Below are positions 33,159 through 43,365 of a stretch of DNA of 64,000 nt, piece by piece. A model generated the notes under the pieces. The model did no database searches, had not been told where the DNA came from, and worked only from the letters and a program-made list of their open reading frames with translations. Within the stretch, counting starts at the first letter, position 1. The number at the start of each line of letters is the position of its first letter. Source of the stretch: Polytrichum commune (lineage: Eukaryota > Streptophyta > Polytrichopsida > Polytrichales > Polytrichaceae); NCBI GenBank assembly GCA_950295325.1, contig OX485805.1, positions 22,309,501 to 22,373,500 of the forward strand, written 5' to 3'. The translations under genes and the position numbers were made by a program.

Positions 33159-34194
33159 ATGGCTGCTTCTTCTTCCTCTTCTCCTGTCCAGCCCAAACCC
33201 ATGGGCTTGATTTCTCTCACCCTCGTAGTGCTCCTGGTTTGCCAGGTTCTTGTGGAGCCTGCATTTGCCAGGCCCCTCGTGGAGAAGAAGCTGACTGAGA
33301 AACCAGCTGCCACTGAGAAACAACCAACTGCTGAGGTGGGTACTTAGTTAGTTGATTAATCCATGCCAGCTCCAGTATTCGTCATCATCATCTTCTTCCT
33401 CTGAATGTCAAAATTACCATTGCTGCTTGGAGATTCTCAGCTTTGAAATGCATGATCACCTCATAGGGTCATACAAATCATAACTTTCCGTCATTGATCA
33501 TCAGCATTCTCAATGAAGAGTTTTTTGGACGGACGAATATTCATTCTCATCGATGTCAGATAAGTCATAATTTTTTTTAATTAGTACCACAATGAAACAA
33601 AGATACAGTAGTGTCAACGTTCTGAGTATGCACCATGGGCAGTGCCTAACCTTGTCCTGTACAACTTTTAGTGAGGATTACATGCAGTGTGGAAGTTTTA
33701 CAAGTTTCAGTCCATTGTCTTGTGACGAAGTTCAGAAACACCCTGAGCATATGATGGAAAGCCATCTACTAACTTAATCCTGTAAAATAAATCTTCCATC
33801 CTCGTATGTTGTATCCCCCCCCCCCCCCCGCTTTGTAGCTTCTTAATTACACCTGGTCTTCACTGACTTCCAGAAAGCTAAATCTACCCAAGATTACGGC
33901 TACGGAAATGGCAACGGATATGGCAACGACAATGGATACGGCTATGGTAATGGCAATGGCTACGGTGGTGGATACAACCCGGGATATGGTGGTGGATACA
34001 ACCCAGGATATGGTGGTGGATACAACCCGGGATATGGTGGTGGCTACAACCCAGGATATGGCCGTGGACGGGGCCGTGGAGGAGGCGGTGGTGGAGGCGG
34101 AGGTGGTGGAGGCGGAGGTGGCGGTGGTGGAGGCGGAGGAGGTGGAGGTGGTGGCGGTGGAGGTGGAGGTGGAGGTGGCGGAGGAGGAAATTAA
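33159..34194 (+). CDS. Secreted glycine-rich protein 3 (165 aa)
   Basis: Join 33,159-33,335 and 33,874-34,194. The frame is open upstream of 33,159 but has no earlier in-frame ATG, and the context CCACAATGGCT is good. Exon 1: a Ser-rich N-end, core LISLTLVVLLVCQVLVEPAF, cleavage after AFA, then RPLVEKKLTEKPAATEKQ and PTAE, ending GAG|GTGGGT, phase 0. Exon 2 begins after CACTGACTTCCAG with KAKSTQDYGYGNGNGY, then four copies of GGGYNPGY, GRGRGRG, and 36 uninterrupted glycines before N and TAA. The Gly frame of exon 2 has no ATG. The Tyr-Gly repeats could support oxidative cross-linking in a wall, as inferred for other plant GRPs. The 538-bp intron holds a poly-C tract of about 15. Confidence 0.87.
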
Positions 34195-37100
34195 TTACCC
34201 AGCCTCAGGTATGTATCATCGTTGAACCATAAGTGTGCACATCTTTTTGCAATAATTGGTTCACATTTCGGAGAAAGGGATTACAAGCTCTTGAGCATTG
34301 TGATCAGTCGGCCATGCATCAACAACAGACAATGAGAATGATTGTTAGCCCTTCAGAAGGCATTCTGCAACGTCTCTGACTTTGTCTGTTGTTGAGTGAC
34401 AGTCAACTGATCACGAAGTTCTTAGAGTTTTTGGTTTGAATTTCGGAGAAAGGGGATTACAAGCTCTGAAGCATTGTGTGACTTGTTTGATATGTCTGTT
34501 GTAGGTTGACAGCCAACTGATCACGAAGTCCTTACAAGTTTTGGTTCGGATTCGGAGAAAGGGATTATTAATTCTCTGAATTGTCTATTGTTGTTGATGG
34601 ACAGCCAACTGATCAGGAAGACTGGGCTATTCTTGTGACACGGAGGAATTTCAGGGGGGGTTGAGAGCAGTAGCGGCACCGCGTCAATCGAATGTGGAGC
34701 AGCTCACTCCTCGGAATTGAAATTGAAATGAAATTAGGGTGTTTACTTCTTCCGTATGCATATCAATCTGCTGGTTTAGGATGTAGGGTTCATTGTGCAC
34801 ATAAGTGCCAGCATTTCAGCTACATAATTCGTCAATTTGTCTGACCGTGAGTGACTAGTCTTGATATAAAGTAAAGTAGCATCCCCCACTGACCAATTGA
34901 AATGTTCTTCCCAAGTGAAATAAAAGGTGCAACAATATGTGTTCAGTATCAAAGTGGTTGGCAATTGTGCTCAATTTGTGATAAATCACGGTGTGAGGTA
35001 TGTGCATGGTAGCGCACAGCACTAGTTTACTGTTCTTCAATTGGCCATTATTGTTGGACTTCAATCGTCAGCTGCATTTAATATCGATCTCACTTATTCG
35101 GATCTCTATGGTGAATCACATCCGTTACGTATTAATATGACCCGAGGAAAAATATTCATTTGAAAATCAACCCCGTCAACTTCATTCACTTCTTAGTAAC
35201 ATTGCCCGCTTTGGGTTTATGCTGTTTCCATTGAAGCACACTGTTTGGTACAATTGAAGCATCATAGAACAGGCTGATGACATTGGGGTGAGGGAGCAAC
35301 GTATGTATCATTTGCCCACAAATCATTGATGGAGCGGTTCAAGAATTAATCTGCAAGAATGACGTGATTTTGCTTTATTCGTTCAGGTTGAACTGCCTTC
35401 AGTACTAATGAAATCCAGTCAGATTTAGGTCTAGAAGTGTGGTGTCCAGAATTAGGAAATTGTGTCCTGAAGAAGAAATGTCAGAATGGATTCCATGGTT
35501 TTCCTTATAACAACCCTCAGCCAGTTCTCAGTAAGAGCTCAATGGTTCTAAAACTAAGAATCTGTACTGTATGCTGAGTAATTTTACTACTAATTTATTC
35601 CTCTTCCTTACCCTCTCCTCTTTGAATGTATTGAGTGTCAGTAATTTACACATCACGGGAATCATCGACTCAAGAGATTGCAGAATGTAGGGGCGAAAGT
35701 GCAAACTATTCTATCATATGAATGGGAAGAATATTTGAGAAATGTGCTTTCACCTCCTATAATCACCTGGAGAATAAATGGGCATTTTCGAGTTCGGAGC
35801 TCTTGGCTGCAGTCAAACTCTTATTCTAGCAGAATGTGGTAAGTAATGATGGAGGAAACATCCAGCCTATACTCAACTTGGATCGAATGAGTGCTCCTTA
35901 CATTTTCAACCTGTGATGCATACCTCCCACGTTGTATCAATGTCCAGATTACACATGAGTTATGCATTCCATTCCCATTCCACTGCTTTACCAGCAAAAG
36001 CAGTGACCCTAATAGTAACATCAAACACGTCATTGTTCCAATGTACATTTCCCAACTGAGTGCCACCTCTCTGGCATACTTTCGACAAGTTGCATCCAAA
36101 ATGAGTATCAGGGTCACCTCCACTTATTCTTCTTATTCAAATTTCGTGAAACATTTGTTTCTTTGAAATAGTGAACTTTTGCCAGTTTGTTTGAGAGAGT
36201 GAAAGATGGTTGATCAATAGAGTAGTGTCTGACATACAGTGTCATAGCCACCAGGATGCTAATTTTCTGTGAAAAAGATCATTCAAACGCTGAGTAGAGT
36301 ATCTTTGGTATAGAAGTTCACCAGGAGAAATACTTTAGCTGCATTGAGCATTACAAGATCATGGTGAAGGTGACGTTGGAAGAATACTTGGCTGGAGGCT
36401 GATCTAGACGGACTATGCATTCTGACCTGCTGCAACTCGAACCGATCGTATCTATCGAAAAGTTTAGGGTTTCTTCACCATGTCCAGGTAGTGCTGCTGT
36501 GGCTGAACGTCGTGATGATTTGGTTGTAGTTGTCGTGGCCATGCTTGAATACTTACAAGATGGTGCATGCCCTAATTTACAGTGATCATGAACACGATCG
36601 AACAAAAAAAGCCGGGGTATCCGGCTATGGTGATTACTTTGCTTCAGTTTGCGGTTGTTGTCGAACTCCGAGGGTTAAGGGAGGGTTACTACAACAAGCT
36701 TTAATATTTGTAGTGAACGCATAGCTGGGTTAATCCGTGGAGTAGAAATTGGATTGTATCAGTACTACTTCTACTCCGACATATAGAGCTGCACGAGACA
36801 TGCTTATGTGACAGAGGTTCATGGATTCTTCACGGGAGAAATGTAACAATTTGTAGAGAAAGTAATTCTTCACTATGGAAGGTTGATAAGTTGTCTAAAT
36901 TGTCTTCGATGGCTTTCAAAGGCCAGACTCGAAATTAAAGGAGTGATGTGAAGAGTATGCTACTCTGAGCCGTGAATCTGTAATTCAACACCTAGCTCGG
37001 TCAAGAAGCAGCACTGTTGACAAGATAAAGTCTTATTTCTGTCTACAAGAATGTACCCATGCAAAATTGAATGGTGAAAGTCAGCCATTTCTCTGCACTG

Positions 37101-37608
37101 AAGTTCACTAATTCGCACTCTAAACTGAAGTTGGTAGTTAGAATTGATGAACAATCGTTGCGAGGAACACTTGTCTAATATTCCAAGGATTGCAGGATCG
37201 ATCTTGTTGCAGTTTTTATTATATAAGGCCGGCATCATCCAGACAATCTTGCAAAGACAGGGAAGTAAAGAAAAAGGTTTGTGCCGGAGGAGAAAGCCTG
37301 AGAATTGAACCCCATCCATTTCTCTATGTAGAATATGTTGTGAGGTCTTTTCAGTGATCTCAGAATCTGAAGATCTCTGCTGATCAGAATTGAAACATAG
37401 TTTTTTGATCAAAATATTATTATACACGTGAAGACAATGTACATGATCAGGTCAAGAATCAGGATAGGTGTTGTTCTAAGGGCATGTTCACATGTTGTAC
37501 ACCACAAGCACACACAAAGGAGTGCTAAATCGGGTAACACTATTTTAAAGGAAAGTAGTCTCATTATATGTCCCACACATTCACTCTATATGAGTTTCAT
37601 AAACTGTA
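34195..37608. other. Intergenic between GRP genes 3 and 4
   Basis: At 34,260-34,620 a phrase around TTCGGAGAAAGGGATTACAA and GACAGCCAACTGATCACGAA recurs three times at ~100-bp spacing. The longest - strand frame (36,960-37,427, 155 codons) has no recognisable domain, no signal peptide and no conserved neighbour, so it is not called. Confidence 0.5.
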
Positions 37609-37742
37609 TAACATTACTCAGTTGATGAGTTGTGTTCATGGGTCCAACACTAGATTTGAGAATAAAGACTCTGGATGTTGGAATCCCAGTGCTTCAAATT
37701 GAATTTGACGTTAGGGTACAGCTCATCAACTATATAATGTTA
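37609..37742. mobile_element. Small TIR element (~134 bp), copy 2
   Basis: Left end TAACATTACTCAGTTGATGA then GTTGTGTTCATGG; right end reverse complemented TAACATTATATAGTTGATGA. Same family as 27,610-27,749. Confidence 0.6.
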
Positions 37743-38400
37743 TGTGTGAGTCCTATGATTAAATCTAATATCTTACAATACACAGGACTTTACATACAAA
37801 TAATTGAAGCTAACATTTTATTTGGTCAAAGAATGTGAGGTATTGATAGTAGATTCTCTTATAGAGGAGTTGAAAGTTGGGTTGCAATATACCCAAGCTA
37901 TGTTGGTCCGGGAGGACTTTCTGGACCCCGTTGATGGAATTGTAGCGGTTGGGTCTGACGCATGGATCCAGCTGGCAAGCTAAACCCAACAATCCTCTGT
38001 TCCAAGGCGTTGTATGAAGAATCGGTGAACATGCTCAAATGAACTGACAACCTCCTTGCATTGCATTACCAGAATCCAGTCATGATTTAAGTTTGGCAGC
38101 TAATTTATGTTACAATTATAACAGCTGTACGTGGAATTCATCTGGTTTTGCTTTGTAGTGTCAAATTGCCCAGATCTTCAAGATGGATGTGAGGTTGTCA
38201 TGTTTCTGTTTTCACAGCTCACCTCGTGGCTACAAAGCAATGTGCGAAACCACTTGTTTGGTGAAAAGTACGCTGTGGTAGGTGCAGAAGATAAGTTTCT
38301 ACTGCTCCATCATGTTAGCTTCAAAACCCGAGGTACATACACGCAAGGGGGCCTTAACAAACTTCCCATACGTTCATGTGGTACTGTACCTTATAGAAGA

Positions 38401-38408
38401 GACACGTG
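38401..38408. promoter_or_regulatory. G-box upstream of GRP gene 4
   Basis: ACACGTGG, a G-box/ABRE-like core, lies about 465 bp before the ATG at 38,871. This is a motif match only. Confidence 0.25.
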
Positions 38409-38798
38409 GAGCACTTGGCAGCTAAATTGGCTTCTCCTCCAAATTGAAGTTTGGCAACAAAATCCCATTTAATTTGTTCTCTTATTTGCATCCAAATAAA
38501 TCAAAACAGTCAAGACTAGAATGTGCGTTTCAAGACTAGAATCATCGTGCACCTAAAAACACTTGAAGGATTAAAACACCCAAGCTCCATCATAATCACT
38601 CCCTACAACTGCACGTAACTTATTCAAGCCTCTTAGAAGACCAATTTGTATAATTTGCGCCTGATAAACGACGGTTTTGTCCCATAATACTTTAAGGGCA
38701 TGAAAATCTGGTCACCATGTTGCTGAGCTGTAAGTTGTAAATTATTCCGTAGGTTTCATTAACCTTCACACATCAGGCCTAGGTATCGGACGGCAGCA

Positions 38799-38804
38799 TA
38801 TAAA
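38799..38804 (+). promoter_or_regulatory. TATA box of GRP gene 4
   Basis: GCATATAAAGC, with TATAAA 67 bp before the ATG at 38,871. Confidence 0.65.
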
Positions 38805-38870
38805 GCGTCTCCTGAGAACCTGCAGGACTCTGTGTGGCGCTCTCTTGCCCATCCTTTGCTGGACACAAAT

Positions 38871-40713
38871 ATGGCGTCAATGATCAGTTTAGACCTCAGG
38901 GCCTTTAATTTCCTACTTGTGGCAGTAACTCTCACATGCCAGGCAGCTCTGGGCAGGCCTCTTCCTGAAACCACGTCATTCGCAACCAGCAAGGTGGAGG
39001 TGCGTGCAATTCACATGAACTTTTCTTGCCTGAACCTTATCAAGTTGTGATTCATCTGCATGGATTTCCATGGAAGTCTGGATCAATACACCTGCACATA
39101 GATGTCTACATGAACTAAATCTGACATCTAGTAATCGAACATCACTGTCTTTTCAAAGTGCTTGAAGTGAATCTGATGTGTTATAGAAAAGTATACGGAG
39201 GTAACTGATAATGTGTCACCAGCTGCAGAAGATGTAGGTTATTTATGTGCCATTGCAAACATAATATTTTTCTTTCTGAGGCACTTGGAGTGAACCCTTA
39301 TGAGCTACAGATTAACAGGGATGGTGGCCTAGTCATATGTAAACTCTTCAAAGTAGAAGCTAGAAGCATTCTGATGTCTATTTTTGCTGAAGGGTTCTTG
39401 TCTCTCCAAAGGCAAAGTTGATGGACGCCAACAGAACCAAGTTGTCAATATATATTGTGTCATATTGCATTCTTTACATGGTGGGTTAATCACCAGCCCA
39501 TGGTGGCAACTCTCTGTAGCACTCGCAGGGTCACCGTCTTTAGAACTTGCTGCTAAACCATTTCTAAGAAGCACTATTTGGCAGCTACTTTCACATTCGA
39601 AGCATTCAAATTAAGGCTTGAAGTTGTGATATTTTTTATAAATTTCTGTTAGGGGTGAATTCAAACACCTACAGGGCACCATTGGTGAACCATGTTTTAG
39701 AAAAATTGCTTCTATTTAGTTTTTTAAGTGACATTTTAAACTGCAAACTTTTTCTAATCCGAATGGACTCCTCTCAACGCCCTCTTTCCAAGCACCTTTT
39801 TCCTCTCTGTGAAAGAACAAATCACCAACTCTTTAGAAGTATTAGCAGTGATTCAGAAACAAATGTTTTAAAAGGGAGAATTGCCACCCTGGGATTACCA
39901 GCCATAGCCTGCATCAAACAGATATGAAACCTCACACCAGGGCTCAGATAGAACCGGCGGTTAGTTACAGATGAACCGGTTGAGTTTGAGAAATAACCAG
40001 TTGAAGTTCGAGACTTCAGGATAATTACCGCTCATTTCAGAGGAATCTAGAGAATAATATGACTCAAATGAATAAAGAAAAACATGTAACTGGTTGGATT
40101 TAGAATCACTAGAATCTTGACCGACTATGCCCAAAAATTTCCCAGGCAGTGCCTCACACTTCACCTTGACATTGATATGTCAGATTCTGCTTTAGATGTG
40201 CCTTATCTTTTACCAGTACAAACATTTACATAAATATATATTATTCTGTGTTCACTTGCTGTCATTTAATCTCGTCATGGATGCAGCTTCACGTGAGTCG
40301 CAAAATCATCATGACATCATTTGTAAAAATGTTTTCTTGTATTGTTTTTTGTTTCTGGTCACAAGGTAGTTACGATTGCCAGTAAAGACTTCGTGGAGCC
40401 TGTGAAGAAATGGTATGGTGGTGGAGGCGGTGGTTGTTACCAATGTGGTGGTGGTAGTAACGGACCAGGCTATGGGAACGGGCCAGGTTGGGGGAACGGG
40501 CCCGGTTATGGAACTGGTCCCGGTTATGGAAACGGTCCCGGTTACGGAAACGGTCCCGGCTATGGAAACGGACCCGGTTACGGAAACGGACCCGGCTATG
40601 GAAATGGACCCGGGCGGCGACCGGGTGGAGGTGGTGGGGGTGGAGGAGGAGGAGGAGGAGGAGGAGGCGGTGGTGGAGGTGGTGGCGGTGGAGGTGGTGG
40701 AGGTCGCAAATAA
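38871..40713 (+). CDS. Secreted glycine-rich protein 4 (158 aa)
   Basis: Join 38,871-38,999 and 40,366-40,713. Exon 1 (context ACAAATATGGCG) gives a signal peptide with core FNFLLVAVTLTCQAA, cleavage after ALG, then RPLPETTSFATSKVE, ending GAG|GTGCGT, phase 0. Exon 2 starts after TTTCTGGTCACAAG with VVTIASKDFVEPVKKWY, a Cys pair in GGCYQCGGG, eight hexapeptides of GPGYGN type, GRRPGG, and a poly-Gly run ending GGRK. The 1,366-bp intron contains a hAT-like MITE. GPGYGN units resemble elastomeric Pro-Gly repeats, so a structural extracellular role is likely but not shown. The C-Y-Q-C motif is unique among the paralogues here. Confidence 0.86.
39938..40151 (+). mobile_element. hAT-like MITE, AACCGGTT family, in GRP gene 4 intron
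   Basis: 214 bp with perfect 8-bp target copies CCTCACAC (39,930-39,937 and 40,152-40,159). Ends CAGGGCTCAGATAGAACC and TTTCCCAGGCAGTG. It sits in the intron about 215 bp before the acceptor, so splicing need not be disturbed. Confidence 0.88.
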
Positions 40714-40728
40714 TTAGAATTTTAAGTA

Positions 40729-41091
40729 TAAGGTATACATGTGTTTTTTGGTTATTTTTCTTAACTGGACTTTTATGTTTGATTGGTGGGTGGTTTGGTG
40801 ATGATCAAACATCAAAAAGGATACATGTTTGAAAGAGATTGGATTACATCTTCAAACTTTATCAAGTACTCCACTCCATAGTGAACACGATTGGGAGGAC
40901 TATTGTATTCAATTAAAGAATCAACAAACATGCACTTCCAGTAACTAAATCATGGAATTTTCAATCCCATTTTTCTTGATGCTTCACCATTGATTTGCTA
41001 GTGCAACACAAATTATGTTGTGTAAGATCAAATTCAATTTGGTAGAAGTCAGAGGATATGAAAAATGAACCAAATTAACACCCACATCCCT
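40729..41091. mobile_element. TIR repeat family GTGTTATTTGGTT, copy 3
   Basis: Begins TAAGGTATACATGTGTTTTT only about 15 bp after the stop of GRP gene 4 and ends CCAAATTAACACCCACATCC. It must supply the gene's 3' untranslated region and probably its polyadenylation site. Confidence 0.6.
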
Positions 41092-42164
41092 TGGTATCTT
41101 TATGGCTTCAAACTAGCTAAGTCCCTAGAGTGGCGGAGTGCGATAGCCTGTATGAGATAGAGGCTAATGTCAACTTGATGGTCCAATTGAAAGAAAGACT
41201 ATAGATAAATTCAAAATCAACTACTAGGTTCCTCATATGGAAATGATTAACTACGATCTTCTTCTCATTTTGTTAGACTTTGTGGAATCCAGTACACCGT
41301 TTATGGTATTTAGTATCACTTACATTTTGGAGTTATGCAAAAGTATTTCCTTCTACTCAAACTGTAAGGTTCTATCAGGTTGTCATCTATATTCTGTGAT
41401 AGTAAAATTAAAATCTAAAGCAAAAAGTTGTAGTGTCCAAATAGAAAGTGACACGAAACACCATAAATAGTGTCATACAGATTCTGCTCCAATGCTAAAA
41501 GTCATATAAGGTAGGCTGTTTTATGTCCTCACTTGTTGGCATGGCGACTGGCTCCAAATCCTACAGGCCCATCTGCAAGTGAAGTGAAGACCAAGAAGAA
41601 GGAAAACAACTTTTCAGGTAATATGTGGTTGGATAGTGTCAGCAGCTTGATGAGGTGAAACACAAAGTTCACATGAGTTTTATCATTGAAGTTTCCAGAC
41701 TTACTATATTTTATAATAAGTCACAGCTGGAGAGTGAGGCTACTCGCTTCAAATCCTCCAAGTGCTTTCACCTACACCCTACAGTAATTCCATAGTGATG
41801 ATCACATTCAATGTTGACACATCAGTTAGCACTTGTGAAGATGAGAGATATTGAGAAGACATTAGGTTAAATTAATTTTGTTTGTAGTTAAAATCTTACA
41901 ACCAGCTCTCACATTCAGCCATATGTGTTTCGCACAGCGACATTGTGATACATATACCTCCAACATCAAGTTTTTGGGTGATGTTTTATATTATTCAAGT
42001 TTGTGAGAATGTACATGATGTTGTTTGCAGGTGTTTAGGTCTATTGAATGCTTCTTGGCTCACATCTCGTATGCAACTACTGGTGCCTATATCAATTTTA
42101 TGAGCTTCTATCCCACCATGTATGTTTTGATACCCATCATATACCTTAGATGTTGACATACTTA
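41092..42164. other. Intergenic, no gene seen
   Basis: AT-rich, no supportable gene. Confidence 0.5.
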
Positions 42165-42555
42165 AGTAAAATTCACTTATAATGTGCAGAAACCTTATTT
42201 TACAAAAATATTTGTGAGCCTGGAAACATGGACACCATATTGTAAGGAACTTGAGGGAGGCTTGCAACTGAATGAATTTGACCGAGAATTTAAGCAAGAC
42301 TCTGAAAGAACCATAAGCTTGAGGAATCTCATTCCATAGAACAACTCCATAGTACATACTTCACTAAAATACGCTTATAATGTGCGGAAACCTCATTTCT
42401 TGAAAATATTTATGAGCCTGGAAACGTGAACTCCATATTGTAAGGAACTTGAAGGAGGCTTGCAATTGGATGCATTTGACACAAAATTTAAGACTCCACA
42501 AGAACCATAAGTTGAATGAAGCTCATCCTATAGAACAGCTCCATCTTGGTTGTAA
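42165..42555. repeat. Tandem duplication, ~195-bp unit
   Basis: Two copies with matching phrases: CTTATAATGTGCAGAAACCT / CTTATAATGTGCGGAAACCT; ACCATATTGTAAGGAACTTG / TCCATATTGTAAGGAACTTG; CCATAGAACAACTCCAT / CTATAGAACAGCTCCAT. Confidence 0.75.
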
Positions 42556-42636
42556 TTGTTTAAAGTTGGCATACTACCTGGGTTATTCCTAGTATCCAAC
42601 AAAGTCAAAATTACATGTGTTATTTTTTTCCAACTA

Positions 42637-42805
42637 GCCCGGTTGAAATTCAAGACATCAGGAAAATCACTGATTATTTCAGAGCAATTTTAGAGAATAT
42701 GCCTCAAATTAATGAAGACAACTGAAGGATGTCAACATGTAACCAGTTGGACTTGGAAACACAAGAATGATAACAGATTATGCCCCAAATCTCCATGGAC
42801 ACTTG
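42637..42805 (+). mobile_element. hAT-like MITE, AACCGGTT family, 5'-truncated
   Basis: Starts inside the element at GCCCGGTTGAAATTCAAG and runs to the right end ATCTCCATGGACACTTG. Lacks the left third. Confidence 0.65.
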
Positions 42806-43365
42806 CCCAGGCTAGACGCCCACTTCTTTAGGTTGGGCCTTTACCACTATTAATCGAGGTGAAATTGCAGTCAATCCGATTATAGCATGTACATTTCCTC
42901 TATTTTAAGGCAAATTGATCTCGGATTTAACAGCATCATAGGCCTCAATTTAGTCAGTAATTTTACTAATTATTTAGTGAAAGGTAGAATTAGGTTGTTT
43001 TTGAGGAGGCAACCACAACTATCGGCAAAGAAGAAGATTTCAGACCTTGGACAACAGCCAAAATAACTATAGTTAACTAGAATTTTTCTCAATACATTTT
43101 AGGTAACAACTATAGTCAACAAGAGAAAATTCAAACCGATTTGAAAAACAACTATAATCAACAAGAAAATTTTCAGACAACTATAACTATGTAACTAACT
43201 AACATAGTTAACTAAAAGAATGTAGTTTCAAGAAAAACAATAATCAATTGTAGTTATTAAATATGAAAGTTAAGCCTCATATTCATCATTTGTCTCGATG
43301 TTGTCATTGTCTTCACCATTGGTGTCGTATTCCAACATAGTTGGTCGTTTGGGAATAAAAGACTC

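Noticed and set aside
32911-33298. Two overlapping + strand frames of about 100 codons over exon 1 of GRP gene 3.
   Set aside because: They overlap the signal-peptide frame, lack a plausible start context or domain, and are explained by the leader and exon 1.
33815-33831. Poly-C tract in the GRP gene 3 intron (and at about 4,918), considered as an end of the G-tract MITE family.
   Set aside because: No matching second end, CTC/GAG border or target copy nearby; taken as a simple homopolymer.
36960-37427. 155-codon - strand open frame.
   Set aside because: No recognisable domain, signal or repeat, and no nearby partner exon. Length alone is not enough in this AT-rich DNA.
42165-42555. Tandem 195-bp duplication considered as a decayed pentatricopeptide (PPR) gene on the - strand.
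   Set aside because: A few residues fit the PPR pattern only after frame changes; the match is too weak to support.
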